The position numbers and the translations under genes are program-made. A stretch of 64,000 nt of DNA from Hydrogenophilales bacterium 28-61-23. GTDB lineage: Bacteria > Pseudomonadota > Gammaproteobacteria > Burkholderiales > Thiobacillaceae. The DNA lies in the NCBI GenBank assembly GCA_002281555.1, contig NCGJ01000010.1, positions 258,190 to 322,189 of the forward strand, given 5' to 3'. Of the stretch, positions 29,021-38,099 are shown piece after piece. The stretch's first letter is position 1; every line of letters starts with the position of its first letter. The notes below the pieces were generated by a model, which was not told where the DNA came from, did no database searches, and worked only from the letters and a program-made list of their open reading frames with translations.

Positions 29021-29169
29021 GGGTAAAAAATATCCTGAATATCTCGCGCATGATGCAACAAGCGCGCAACAACAATGCCCCGTTGGGGGCGGATAATGAT
29101 GAATATAGGGCGCAGGGTCGGCAGCCGATCCGACGCGGCGGCATTATCCGCTGCAATTGACCGCCGGCG
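29017..29169 (-). pseudogene. Remnant of a ParE/RelE-type toxin gene
   Basis: On the minus strand a frame without a start codon reads [12 protein letters not shown], then [13 protein letters not shown], then [17 protein letters not shown] and stops. The last block matches the C-terminus of ParE/RelE toxins (typically IVRVLHGARDI..LF), and the first resembles an early toxin helix. The middle of the toxin is missing, so this looks like an internally deleted fossil. Its TGA overlaps the hisG ATG (ATGA). No antitoxin gene is left upstream, where tag begins. This frame differs from the longest open frame through the region. Confidence 0.55.
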
Positions 29170-29226
29170 TTATGCCGTCTTTACTCGGCGGTATGATTTC
29201 TCCCGGCCAATGATGAGGGTTTTTCG

Positions 29227-29823
29227 ATGACGGACAACATCCGCTGCGCCTGGTGCGGCACCGATCCGGTTTACGTCGCCTACCACGACCGGGAATGGGG
29301 CGTGCCGTTGCACGACGAACGCGCCCTGTTCGAATTCCTCATTCTCGAAGGCGCCCAGGCTGGCCTGTCCTGGCTGACCATCCTGAAGAAACGCGAAGGC
29401 TACCGGCGCGCATTCGACAACTTCGATGCCGAAACCATAGCCCGTTACGACGAGGCCGACGTGGCGCGGCTGCTGGCCGACCCCGGCATCGTGCGCAATC
29501 GACTGAAGGTGGCGTCGGCCATCGTCAACGCCCAGGCCACGCTCAGGATACGCGCCGAATTCGGCGGGCTCGATGCCTACTTCTGGCGCTTCGTGGATGG
29601 CCGACCGATCCAGAACGCCTGGGCCGATCCCAGCCAGATTCCGGCGCGTACCGAACTCTCCGACCGGATCGGCCTGGATCTGAAAAAACGCGGTTTCAAG
29701 TTCGTCGGATCGACTATCGTCTACGCCCATATGCAAGCCACTGGCATGGTCAACGACCATCTGGCGGGGTGTTTTCGGCATCGGCAGGTGGCAAACCTCG
29801 ACGCAAGCAGCGACTCGATCTAG
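29227..29823 (+). CDS. tag: DNA-3-methyladenine glycosylase I
   Basis: The 198-residue base-excision enzyme begins with CAWCGTDPVYVAYHDREWGVP and ends with a DHLAGCFRH block; together these give the Cys/His zinc ligands of Tag. It removes 3-methyladenine from alkylated DNA. It is a lone plus-strand gene between the his operon and the PEP-CTERM genes. Confidence 0.95.
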   Translation: MTDNIRCAWCGTDPVYVAYHDREWGVPLHDERALFEFLILEGAQAGLSWLTILKKREGYRRAFDNFDAETIARYDEADVARLLADPGIVRNRLKVASAIVNAQATLRIRAEFGGLDAYFWRFVDGRPIQNAWADPSQIPARTELSDRIGLDLKKRGFKFVGSTIVYAHMQATGMVNDHLAGCFRHRQVANLDASSDSI

Positions 29824-29876
29824 CGGTTTCCCCTATGGCCGTCTGCCCCGGAAAAGCGCGAGCCAAGCGTTACGCG

Positions 29877-31034
29877 TTACGCCCGCTTGCGTGCGGCCAA
29901 GCCGAGCAGACCAAAACCCGCCAGCAGCATCGCCCAGACTTCCGGTTCGGGCACCGCGACCACTTGCGCATTCAGCGTGCCCAACAGGGAAAACTGATTT
30001 CCTTGTACGTACAGATAGCCCATGCCGCCTCTGGCGCCGCTCTCGAAGAATCTCGGGTCATTGGGGTAGGTCTGGGTGCTCAGCCCGCCGCCATAGCCTC
30101 CGGTGGATTCGATCAAGGCGGTCTCGGCCAGGGTGACCGAGTCGCCGATCAGCGCGATGTTGCCGCCGCTGCCGCCGCCGCCCGGTCCGCCGTAACCGCC
30201 GCTATTGGCGAAGGACCAGCCTCCATTCGCGCCCAGGGCGAGCAGGCTTCCGCTTACCGAGATCGCATCGGGTGTGGCCACCAGCATCGCGCCGCCACCA
30301 CCGCCGCCCGCTCCGCCGCTGAGTTGCACGCCGAAGAACTGCCAGCCGCTGCCGCCGCCACCACCGGAACCGCCGGTCAGCGGAACCGGGTAGGGTACGG
30401 CCGGACTGCTATCGACGCCCGCGCCATAGCGATAGGCATCCAGGCCGGCAGTGGCCATGCCGCCCGCGCCGCCGGCGATACCGTAAACCTTGGGCGACTG
30501 AGTTGCCGGCGTCGGCCCAGGCTGTCCGGGCGATAAGCCCGTGCCCGCCGTGGCATCCCGACAAGAGGCGCCTGTGCAGGCGCTGTCGCCATAACCCGAA
30601 AGCCCGCCAGCGCCGCCGCCGGGGCCGCTGGTTGCGGTAGTTGCGGGCCTGATATAGCCCAGCGCGCCGCTAAGATCGGCCAGATTGACTCCGCCCGCGG
30701 AGATATCGATTACGCCGGAGATGTTTACGGTGCCGGTGGCGAGAAGGTACACAGGCGTGTTCAGTGCGTTTTTCCTGAATGTGACCGTGATATTGCTGGG
30801 AATGTCGATGCTGGTGAAATTGAAAACACCGTCGTCCGGCAGATCCAGGGTCATGCTTGCCATCGGATTGAACGCCCCGTCGGAGCCATCCGAAATCCAT
30901 GCCGCCGACGCGGCGGGCACGCCCAGCGCGAGGTATAGGCATCCCAATAGCCGCATCAATTTGCGCGTTTGGGTTTTGTGTGGGCCAGTTACAGTGTTAC
31001 GCGGGGTGGATAGGGGTTTCGTGCTTGTTGTCAT
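29877..31034 (-). CDS. Glycine-rich PEP-CTERM surface protein
   Basis: The 385-residue product has a long signal region (hydrophobic core ending GVPAASAA near residue 44), a segment rich in beta-forming residues (VTFRKNALNTPVYLLATG, NISGVIDISAGG) and very glycine-rich stretches. The C-terminus is VPEPEVWAMLLAGFGLLGLAARKRA in character: a PEP motif, one membrane helix and a basic end. PEP-CTERM signals are sorted by exosortases to the cell surface together with exopolysaccharide. The body suggests a filamentous or adhesin-like surface protein, but the role is unknown. AAGGAG six bases before the ATG at 31034 supports this start. Confidence 0.88.
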   Translation of the reverse strand: MTTSTKPLSTPRNTVTGPHKTQTRKLMRLLGCLYLALGVPAASAAWISDGSDGAFNPMASMTLDLPDDGVFNFTSIDIPSNITVTFRKNALNTPVYLLATGTVNISGVIDISAGGVNLADLSGALGYIRPATTATSGPGGGAGGLSGYGDSACTGASCRDATAGTGLSPGQPGPTPATQSPKVYGIAGGAGGMATAGLDAYRYGAGVDSSPAVPYPVPLTGGSGGGGGSGWQFFGVQLSGGAGGGGGGAMLVATPDAISVSGSLLALGANGGWSFANSGGYGGPGGGGSGGNIALIGDSVTLAETALIESTGGYGGGLSTQTYPNDPRFFESGARGGMGYLYVQGNQFSLLGTLNAQVVAVPEPEVWAMLLAGFGLLGLAARKRA

Positions 31035-31179
31035 GTCGATCTCCTTGATCCAGTGCGCGGGCGGCGTTCCCGGCCATCAAACTTGCCATTGCCGGGCTGG
31101 ATAACCGGAGCGGGTGCTTCGCCTCGGTTTCCATGTTCAGGACGCCATCGTTGAAGGTCTTGCTATCGCCCAGTTAACT

Positions 31180-32064
31180 CTATCCGTGTCTGCGCAACGC
31201 CCAGCCGACCAGGCCCAAGCCCACCAGCAGCATGGCCCAGGTTTCGGATTCGGGGACAGGGGTCACCCCCACGGAACCATAGAAACCGGCCATGACATTG
31301 ACCTGCCAATCTTCGCCGCTGTTGAAGGTCACGTTCGGCAAGGTCAGGTGAGCGAACACGGTGGGCCCCTCGAAACCGATGATGTCGCCGATCTGGCCGA
31401 CGAAGCTGCCGCTGTAAATGTTTTGGCCAGTGTGGATGGCGCCCGGCAGGGTGACCAGGTCGGCACCGTTGTAAGTGATCTTGAATGGGCTGCCAGGCAG
31501 GCCATCCAGGATTGCGTCTTGCACTAGCCTTGCGTCGGAACCGCCATAGTGCAGGAAGGTGTCGGCGGAGATGCTGATCCGCACGGCTTGGCCGTCGGAT
31601 TCGCCGGGGCCGGGCAGAATGCGGAAGGACTGCTGCAGCCAGACATCGGCATAGGCGGGTTGATCGAACGCATCGTTCTTGACGGTGACGTTGACGCCGT
31701 CCGCGGAATACGCGCCGGAGCCGGTCAGGCCGGCGAAGGAGTCGATCAAATAAGTAGTCCGGGCCAGATCGGTGGGGAAGATTGATAGCTGCTGAGTTGC
31801 GCTGGCTGTGGACGACCCCGCGGCGGAACTGACGCCGACCTGCCCCTGCCCGTAACGTTCCAGACTGACTCCGTTATCGGAGACCGGCTGCAACTGCCCG
31901 AAGTCGGTATCCGCTGTTCCATTCTGGTTCAGGCCCAGGCCGCGTTGGCCAAAGTAGAAATAATCCAGATCTTGGGCGCGCTCCAGATAAGCGGCATCGG
32001 CGACCGCCGAGATGCATAGCAGGGAATTGAGGGTTATTGCGAGGGTGGTGTGTTTGAAGGACAT
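31180..32064 (-). CDS. PEP-CTERM protein of unknown function
   Basis: The 294-residue product has a signal peptide (hydrophobic core ending AVADAA near residue 25) and a beta-rich body with YLIDSFAGLTGSG and FVGQIGDIIGFEGP blocks. Its C-terminal sorting signal reads VPESETWAMLL, then a hydrophobic helix, then RRHG, a slightly varied PEP-CTERM. GGAG six bases before the ATG at 32064 fixes the start. It lies 145 bases upstream of the glycine-rich PEP-CTERM gene on the same strand. I recognise no enzymatic motif. It is probably a surface or matrix protein handled by an exosortase. Confidence 0.85.
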   Translation of the reverse strand: MSFKHTTLAITLNSLLCISAVADAAYLERAQDLDYFYFGQRGLGLNQNGTADTDFGQLQPVSDNGVSLERYGQGQVGVSSAAGSSTASATQQLSIFPTDLARTTYLIDSFAGLTGSGAYSADGVNVTVKNDAFDQPAYADVWLQQSFRILPGPGESDGQAVRISISADTFLHYGGSDARLVQDAILDGLPGSPFKITYNGADLVTLPGAIHTGQNIYSGSFVGQIGDIIGFEGPTVFAHLTLPNVTFNSGEDWQVNVMAGFYGSVGVTPVPESETWAMLLVGLGLVGWALRRHG

Positions 32065-32110
32065 GGCTAACTCCTTTGCTAGGTCGAGCGGCTCATGTGG
32101 CCGCTGCGTG

Positions 32111-32188
32111 CAATCCTGAGACCGCGCTGGCTTGCGTAGCCCGCCAAGCTCAGGCCAACCAGAACATCGCCCGAGTTTCGGGTTTGGG
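32111..32188 (-). pseudogene. Frameshifted PEP-CTERM tail (gene remnant)
   Basis: On the minus strand one frame reads DPKPETRAM, which corresponds to the PEP motif; a shift of -1 then gives VLVGLSLAGYASQRGLR, which corresponds to the membrane helix and basic end. Together they make a complete but frameshifted PEP-CTERM signal. No intact body precedes it. It lies just upstream of an intact PEP-CTERM gene in the same orientation, as expected from decay of a tandem copy. Confidence 0.6.
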
Positions 32189-32478
32189 ATCAATGTTGTT
32201 CGATTCCGTATCCGCCATAAAACGAATGCTAGATGTGCAAGTCTCGATATCTAGTGTTAACCCTTAAGCAATATTCATTCCTTATGCCACGCAAAACCCT
32301 AGCTTGTTGTTTTCATTAATTTCTTGATGGGCGAAAAACCAAGTGGATTTGTCGGGATGTCAATTTCCTCGACAAGCCGATTTATGGCGGCCTGGCCATG
32401 ATGGCTATGGGGCGCAGGACATCGGGCGGATGTCGACAGCTATAATCCATCCCCTTTCAAAGAAGATATTGCGCACCT
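32189..32478. other. Gap before leuC
   Basis: No protein-coding gene was found here. It is clearly lower in GC than its surroundings between about 32200 and 32345. It holds two loose inverted repeats, CTAGAT/ATCTAG near 32230-32255 and TTGTCG/CGACAA at 32349-32375, and the leuC promoter described separately. No leucine-codon leader peptide was seen. Confidence 0.5.
32416..32446 (+). promoter_or_regulatory. Putative leuC promoter
   Basis: A perfect -10 box TATAAT lies at 32441-32446. The best -35 candidate is AGGACA at 32416-32421, with a long 19-base spacer. Transcription would begin near 32453 and leave a leader of about 26 bases before the leuC ATG. The weak -35 suggests help from an activator. 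Confidence 0.5.
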
Positions 32479-33894
32479 ATGCAGCCTCGCAGTCTTTACG
32501 ACAAACTTTGGGATGCCCATGTGGTTCAAGAGGAATCCGATGGCACGGCCCTTCTTTATATCGATCGCCAGTTGGTGCACGAAGTCACCAGCCCGCAGGC
32601 GTTCGAGGGTTTGAAACTGGCCGATCGTAAGCCGTGGCGCCTGGATACCCTGCTGGCGACGCCGGATCACAACGTGCCGACTACGGCGCGGACGGCGGGT
32701 AACGCCGGCATCGTCGATCCGATCTCGCGCACGCAAGTCGAAACGCTGGACGCCAATTGCGCCGATTTCGGCATCACCGAGTTCAAGATCGACGATCTGC
32801 GCCAGGGTATCGTGCATGTCATCGGTCCGGAGCAGGGGTTTACCCAGCCTGGCATGACGCTGGTGTGCGGCGATTCCCATACCAGCACCCATGGCGCTTT
32901 CGGGGCGCTGGCCTTTGGTATCGGCACTTCGGAAGTCGAGCACGTACTGGCAACCCAGTGTTTGTGGATGAAAAAAGCCAGGGCCATGCAGGTTCTCGTC
33001 GATGGCGCGCTCAGCCCGGGCATTACGGCCAAGGACATCGCGTTGGCGGTGATCGGCCAGATCGGCACCGCCGGCGGCACCGGCTATGCCATCGAGTTTG
33101 CCGGCTCAGCCATCCGCGCCCTGTCGATGGAAGGGCGCATGACGCTATGCAATATGGCAATCGAGGCCGGCGCGCGCGCCGGCATGGTGGCGGTTGACGA
33201 CAAGACCGTGGCGTACATGCGCGGTAGACCTTATTCGCCCGCTGGTGCGTTGTGGGATCAGGCCGTTGCCTATTGGCGCACGCTGGTAAGCGATGCCGAT
33301 GCGCGCTTCGATTCCGTCGTGCGGCTCGATGCTGCCGCGATCAAACCGCAAGTCACCTGGGGCACCTCGCCGGAAATGGTGTTGCCAGTGGATGGTTGCG
33401 TGCCTGACCCGAAAGATGCGCCCAACCCTGTAAAGAAATCCGACTGGGAACGTGCGCTGCTTTATATGGGCTTGTCCGCCAATATGCCTATATCGGAAAT
33501 TGACGTCGACAAGGTGTTCATCGGCTCCTGCACCAATTCCCGTATCGAAGACTTGCGCGAGGCCGCGGCTGTGGTCAAGGGCCGTAGCGTGGCGAGCAAT
33601 ATCCGTCTGGCGCTGGTGGTGCCGGGTTCCGGCCTGGTCAAGCAACAAGCCGAGGCGGAAGGTCTGGACAAGATTTTCCGAGCCGCCGGTTTTGAATGGC
33701 GCGAGCCGGGCTGCTCCATGTGTCTGGCCATGAACGCCGACCGGCTGGAGCCGGGCGAACGTTGCGCCTCGACTTCCAACCGCAATTTCGAGGGCAGGCA
33801 AGGGCAGGGCGGCCGCACGCATCTGGTCAGCCCGGCGATGGCGGCGGCGGCGGCGGTATTTGGGCATTTTGTCGATATACGTGAGGTGATGTGA
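32479..33894 (+). CDS. leuC: 3-isopropylmalate dehydratase large subunit
   Basis: The 471-residue aconitase-family subunit has [32 protein letters not shown] and the iron-sulfur cysteines in SCTNSR and PGCSMC. With LeuD it isomerises 2- to 3-isopropylmalate. Its stop shares one base with the start of the entericidin-like gene (TGATG). Confidence 0.97.
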   Translation: MQPRSLYDKLWDAHVVQEESDGTALLYIDRQLVHEVTSPQAFEGLKLADRKPWRLDTLLATPDHNVPTTARTAGNAGIVDPISRTQVETLDANCADFGITEFKIDDLRQGIVHVIGPEQGFTQPGMTLVCGDSHTSTHGAFGALAFGIGTSEVEHVLATQCLWMKKARAMQVLVDGALSPGITAKDIALAVIGQIGTAGGTGYAIEFAGSAIRALSMEGRMTLCNMAIEAGARAGMVAVDDKTVAYMRGRPYSPAGALWDQAVAYWRTLVSDADARFDSVVRLDAAAIKPQVTWGTSPEMVLPVDGCVPDPKDAPNPVKKSDWERALLYMGLSANMPISEIDVDKVFIGSCTNSRIEDLREAAAVVKGRSVASNIRLALVVPGSGLVKQQAEAEGLDKIFRAAGFEWREPGCSMCLAMNADRLEPGERCASTSNRNFEGRQGQGGRTHLVSPAMAAAAAVFGHFVDIREVM

Positions 33895-34058
33895 TGACGA
33901 CTCCGCAAAAATGGATTCTGTTCGGCGTGGTGAAATTGGGGTTGCTGGCGCTGGCGGTGGGCGTGGTGTTCAGCATGTATGGCTGCAATACCGTGCGCGG
34001 CGTCGGCCAGGATCTCGAACAAGCCGGCGATGCCATCAAGAAAGCGGCTGACAAATGA
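33894..34058 (+). CDS. Entericidin-like small lipoprotein
   Basis: The 54-residue product has a hydrophobic stretch ([18 protein letters not shown]), then [13 protein letters not shown] and a Lys/Ala-rich end ([10 protein letters not shown]). The CNTVRG.GQD core and AGDAIKKAA are the entericidin A/B signature. The Cys would be lipidated, though Tyr at -2 makes the lipobox less than ideal. The gene overlaps leuC by one base and leuD by four, so it is translated within the leucine operon. The presence of entericidin-like genes between leuC and leuD is recurrent in betaproteobacteria. A role as membrane-active peptide has been proposed for E. coli entericidin B; the role here is unknown. Confidence 0.88.
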   Translation: MTTPQKWILFGVVKLGLLALAVGVVFSMYGCNTVRGVGQDLEQAGDAIKKAADK

Positions 34059-34693
34059 GGCCATTCACCCGCGTTGAAGGTTTGGTCGCGCCCTTGGATC
34101 GCGCCAACGTCGATACCGATGCCATCATTCCCAAACAGTTTTTGAAGTCGATCAAGCGCACCGGATTCGGCCCGAATGCGTTCGATGAGTGGCGTTATCT
34201 GGATCGGGGCGAGCCGGGCATGGACAACGGCGCGCGGCCGCTGAACCCGGATTTCGTGCTCAATCAGGCCCGTTATCAGGGCGCGTCCGTGCTGTTGGCG
34301 CGGGAAAATTTCGGTTGCGGATCTTCGCGTGAACACGCGCCATGGGCGCTGGAAGACTATGGCTTTCGCGCCTTGATCGCGCCCAGCTATGCCGATATTT
34401 TCTACAACAACTGCTTTAAGAACGGTTTGCTGCCGATCATGTTGCCGGCTGAGATCGTTGACCGCCTGTTCCAGGAAACGCTGGCTGCTCCGGGTTACAA
34501 ACTGGTTGTCGATCTGGCCGCGCAGACGGTCACCACGCCGAACGGTGCGGTATTCGTTTTTGATGTCGACGCGGAACGCAAAAATCGTCTGTTGAACGGT
34601 CTGGACGATATCAGCCTGACGCTGCAACACACCGGCAAAATCCAGGCTTATGAAGCGCGACGCAAACTCGAAGCGCCCTGGCTTTTTGTCTGA
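34055..34693 (+). CDS. leuD: 3-isopropylmalate dehydratase small subunit
   Basis: The 212-residue swivelling subunit has [16 protein letters not shown]-type opening residues ([14 protein letters not shown]), [15 protein letters not shown] and [17 protein letters not shown]. It completes the LeuCD enzyme. ATGA overlap with the entericidin-like gene. Confidence 0.97.
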   Translation: MRPFTRVEGLVAPLDRANVDTDAIIPKQFLKSIKRTGFGPNAFDEWRYLDRGEPGMDNGARPLNPDFVLNQARYQGASVLLARENFGCGSSREHAPWALEDYGFRALIAPSYADIFYNNCFKNGLLPIMLPAEIVDRLFQETLAAPGYKLVVDLAAQTVTTPNGAVFVFDVDAERKNRLLNGLDDISLTLQHTGKIQAYEARRKLEAPWLFV

Positions 34694-34716
34694 CACACTC
34701 GCCTGAAAGGAAACTC

Positions 34717-35781
<1,065 letters not shown>

Positions 35782-35787
35782 AGCTAG

Positions 35788-35870
35788 TGAAACGTGAAAT
35801 GTGAAATGTGAAACGTGGAGGGTAGTCAAGTGAGGGTTCGCCCTTTCACTTTTCACCCGCCACGTTTCAC
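35788..35870. repeat. Second heptamer repeat element with a large hairpin
   Basis: Four heptamers (TGAAACG, TGAAATG, TGAAATG, TGAAACG) at 35788-35815 are followed by an 11-bp perfect inverted pair, GTGAAACGTGG at 35808-35818 and CCACGTTTCAC at 35860-35870. Inside the loop a second stem carries GGG-TTCG-CCC, a UUCG tetraloop. It sits between leuB and asd, in the asd leader, and is clearly the same family as the element at 4038-4240. Confidence 0.9.
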
Positions 35871-35891
35871 GCTTTAACTGAAGGTATCGAG

Positions 35892-37004
35892 ATGAAAAAA
35901 GTAGGTCTGATCGGTTGGCGCGGCATGGTGGGTTCGGTATTGATGGGGCGCATGAAGGAAGAACGGGATTTCGATGCCATCGAGCCGGTGTTCTTTACCA
36001 CATCGAATGTCGGCGGCAAGGGGCCGGACATTGGCAAGGATGTGCCGGCTCTGAAAGATGCGATGTCCGTCGACGAACTCAAGGCGATGGATGTGATCAT
36101 CACCGCGCAGGGTGGCGATTACACCAAAGAGGTGTATCCGAAGCTGCGCGCGGCCGGCTGGAATGGTTACTGGATCGACGCCGCGTCCACGCTGCGCATG
36201 CAGGACGAGGCCATCATCATCCTCGACCCGGTCAACAAGGACGTGATCAAGAACGGTCTGGCCAACGGCGTGAAAACCTATGTCGGCGGCAACTGCACGG
36301 TGTCGCTGATGCTGATGGCGATCGGCGGCCTGTTCGAGGCCGGTCTGATCGAGTGGATTTCGCCGATGACATATCAGGCCGCATCCGGTGCCGGTGCGCG
36401 CAACATGCGCGAGCTGATTCAGCAGATGGGCGCGGTCAACGCGGAAGTCAAATCATTGTTGGACGACCCGGCTTCCGCCATCCTGGAAATCGACAAGAAA
36501 GTGGCCGACTTCATTCGCTCCGACCGCTATCCGCTCGACGCCTGGCCGGTACCGCTGGCCGGCAACCTGATTCCGTGGATCGACGTGGCTCTGGCCTCCG
36601 GACAATCCAAGGAAGAATGGAAGGCGCAGGTCGAGGCCAACAAGATACTTGGCCGCAGCAACCGGCAGATCCCGATCGACGGTCTGTGCGTCCGCGTCGG
36701 CGCGATGCGCTGCCACTCGCAGGCGCTCACCATCAAGATGACCAGAGATGTGCCGATAGAGGACATTCATGGCCTTATCGCCGCCCATAACGACTGGGTG
36801 AAAGTCGTCCCCAACGATCGAGAAATCACCATGCGTGAACTCACTCCCGCCGCTGTAACCGGCACGCTGACCGTTCCCGTGGGGCGGATGCGGAAGTTGA
36901 ACATGGGGCCGGAGTATCTGACCGCTTTCACGGTGGGCGACCAGCTTCTCTGGGGCGCGGCCGAACCCTTGCGCCGCATGCTGCGCATCATCCTGGAAGG
37001 TTGA
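35892..37004 (+). CDS. asd: Aspartate-semialdehyde dehydrogenase
   Basis: The 370-residue enzyme has the NADP loop [10 protein letters not shown], the catalytic Cys in [11 protein letters not shown], and [11 protein letters not shown] and [11 protein letters not shown]. It makes aspartate semialdehyde for methionine, threonine, lysine and diaminopimelate. Length and motifs match the gram-negative class. Its stop overlaps the TTG start of the next gene. Confidence 0.97.
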   Translation: MKKVGLIGWRGMVGSVLMGRMKEERDFDAIEPVFFTTSNVGGKGPDIGKDVPALKDAMSVDELKAMDVIITAQGGDYTKEVYPKLRAAGWNGYWIDAASTLRMQDEAIIILDPVNKDVIKNGLANGVKTYVGGNCTVSLMLMAIGGLFEAGLIEWISPMTYQAASGAGARNMRELIQQMGAVNAEVKSLLDDPASAILEIDKKVADFIRSDRYPLDAWPVPLAGNLIPWIDVALASGQSKEEWKAQVEANKILGRSNRQIPIDGLCVRVGAMRCHSQALTIKMTRDVPIEDIHGLIAAHNDWVKVVPNDREITMRELTPAAVTGTLTVPVGRMRKLNMGPEYLTAFTVGDQLLWGAAEPLRRMLRIILEG

Positions 37005-37969
37005 GCGTCTTGGCTTCTTCGTCGGCAGCATCTCATTTCGATCTGGCCGTTCTTGGCGCGGATTCCCCTCTGGCTGAAGCGTTGTTGGCCATCCTCGATG
37101 AATGCGAAGTGCCGGTTGGGCGCTTGTTCGCGCTGACGCTGAGCGATGCCGATGCCAGCGCGACGTTTCAGGGCTCGTCATGGCCGCATCAGTCCGCGGC
37201 GGAATTCGACTACAGCCAGGCGCAGGCGTTGGTCGTGACCGGCCGAGGCGCGGCAATCGCGCGACTGGTCGATCGAGTTCGCGCCGACCGCCCGACGATG
37301 CCCATCCTCGACGTGAACGCGGCGGATACGGTTGACGCATCGCCCGCCGTGATCGCGGCGCGTGTGATCAAGCCGATTGCCGCGTTGGCCGGTCTGGTTT
37401 CTGCCGAGGCGTTTGTGACCTTGCCCGTTTCGATGGCCGGCAAGGAAGGCGTCGAGGAGCTGGTTGAGCAAACGCGTGGTTTGTTCAACATGGAGAGTCC
37501 GGAACCGGAGGTGTTTCCTTTGCAAATCGCCTTCAACCTGATTCCGAAAATGCGGGAAAAGGGCGCGCCGTCTTATGAAACGCTGTTGGCGCAAACAACA
37601 GCCAGATTGGCGAATGGCGCGTCGGTCGGGTACACGGCGGTAACCGGTCCGTTGTTCTTCGGCGCGGCGATGGCGTTGCATGTGCGTACCGCCCAATCTC
37701 TGGATATCGAGTTGCTGCGCAACGCTTTGCAGCGTCAGGATGGCATTACGTTGATGGAAGTGGCTGAACTTGCCAACACGCCCGCCGCAATGCCAACGCC
37801 CGCCACGGATGCACAAGGCAGCCAGGATGTGTTTGTAGGCAGAATCGAGGTCGATGGAAATACATGCAGGCTCTGGCTGGTATTTGATCCAATTACTTTG
37901 GAGGCCGCGCAGATGGCGGCTGGTGTGGAAAATTGGATTGATAAGCCCGCAACTTCAATGCTAACGTAA
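37001..37969 (+). CDS. USG-1-like aspartate-semialdehyde dehydrogenase homologue
   Basis: The 322-residue product follows the Asd fold ([17 protein letters not shown] for the nucleotide loop, [20 protein letters not shown], and a C-terminal dimer domain). It lacks the catalytic Cys: the position expected for NCS/NCT reads without cysteine ([11 protein letters not shown]). This is the character of USG-1 proteins, found beside asd or fimV, whose function is unknown. TTG start at 37001, coupled to asd (TTGA). Confidence 0.85.
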   Translation: MSVLASSSAASHFDLAVLGADSPLAEALLAILDECEVPVGRLFALTLSDADASATFQGSSWPHQSAAEFDYSQAQALVVTGRGAAIARLVDRVRADRPTMPILDVNAADTVDASPAVIAARVIKPIAALAGLVSAEAFVTLPVSMAGKEGVEELVEQTRGLFNMESPEPEVFPLQIAFNLIPKMREKGAPSYETLLAQTTARLANGASVGYTAVTGPLFFGAAMALHVRTAQSLDIELLRNALQRQDGITLMEVAELANTPAAMPTPATDAQGSQDVFVGRIEVDGNTCRLWLVFDPITLEAAQMAAGVENWIDKPATSMLT

Positions 37970-38099
37970 GATTTGCTTCAGATAACGCGTCTAACCCCAT
38001 GAGAAATTTCATAAATTCGGGCTTCAGGGGGTTAATGAAGGTTTCCAGGATGGCGACTGTCCCAAATGGTCTTTAAGACAGAGGATACAAGGCAAAGTG

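Noticed and set aside
28884-29156. A 90-codon open frame on the minus strand overlapping hisG
   Set aside because: It lies mostly inside hisG in another frame and has no family resemblance. The meaningful signal in its upstream part is in a different frame, that of the toxin remnant.
32189-32478. Leucine attenuation leader peptide before leuC
   Set aside because: No short frame with consecutive Leu codons and no terminator/antiterminator pair was seen; the predicted leader is only about 26 bases.
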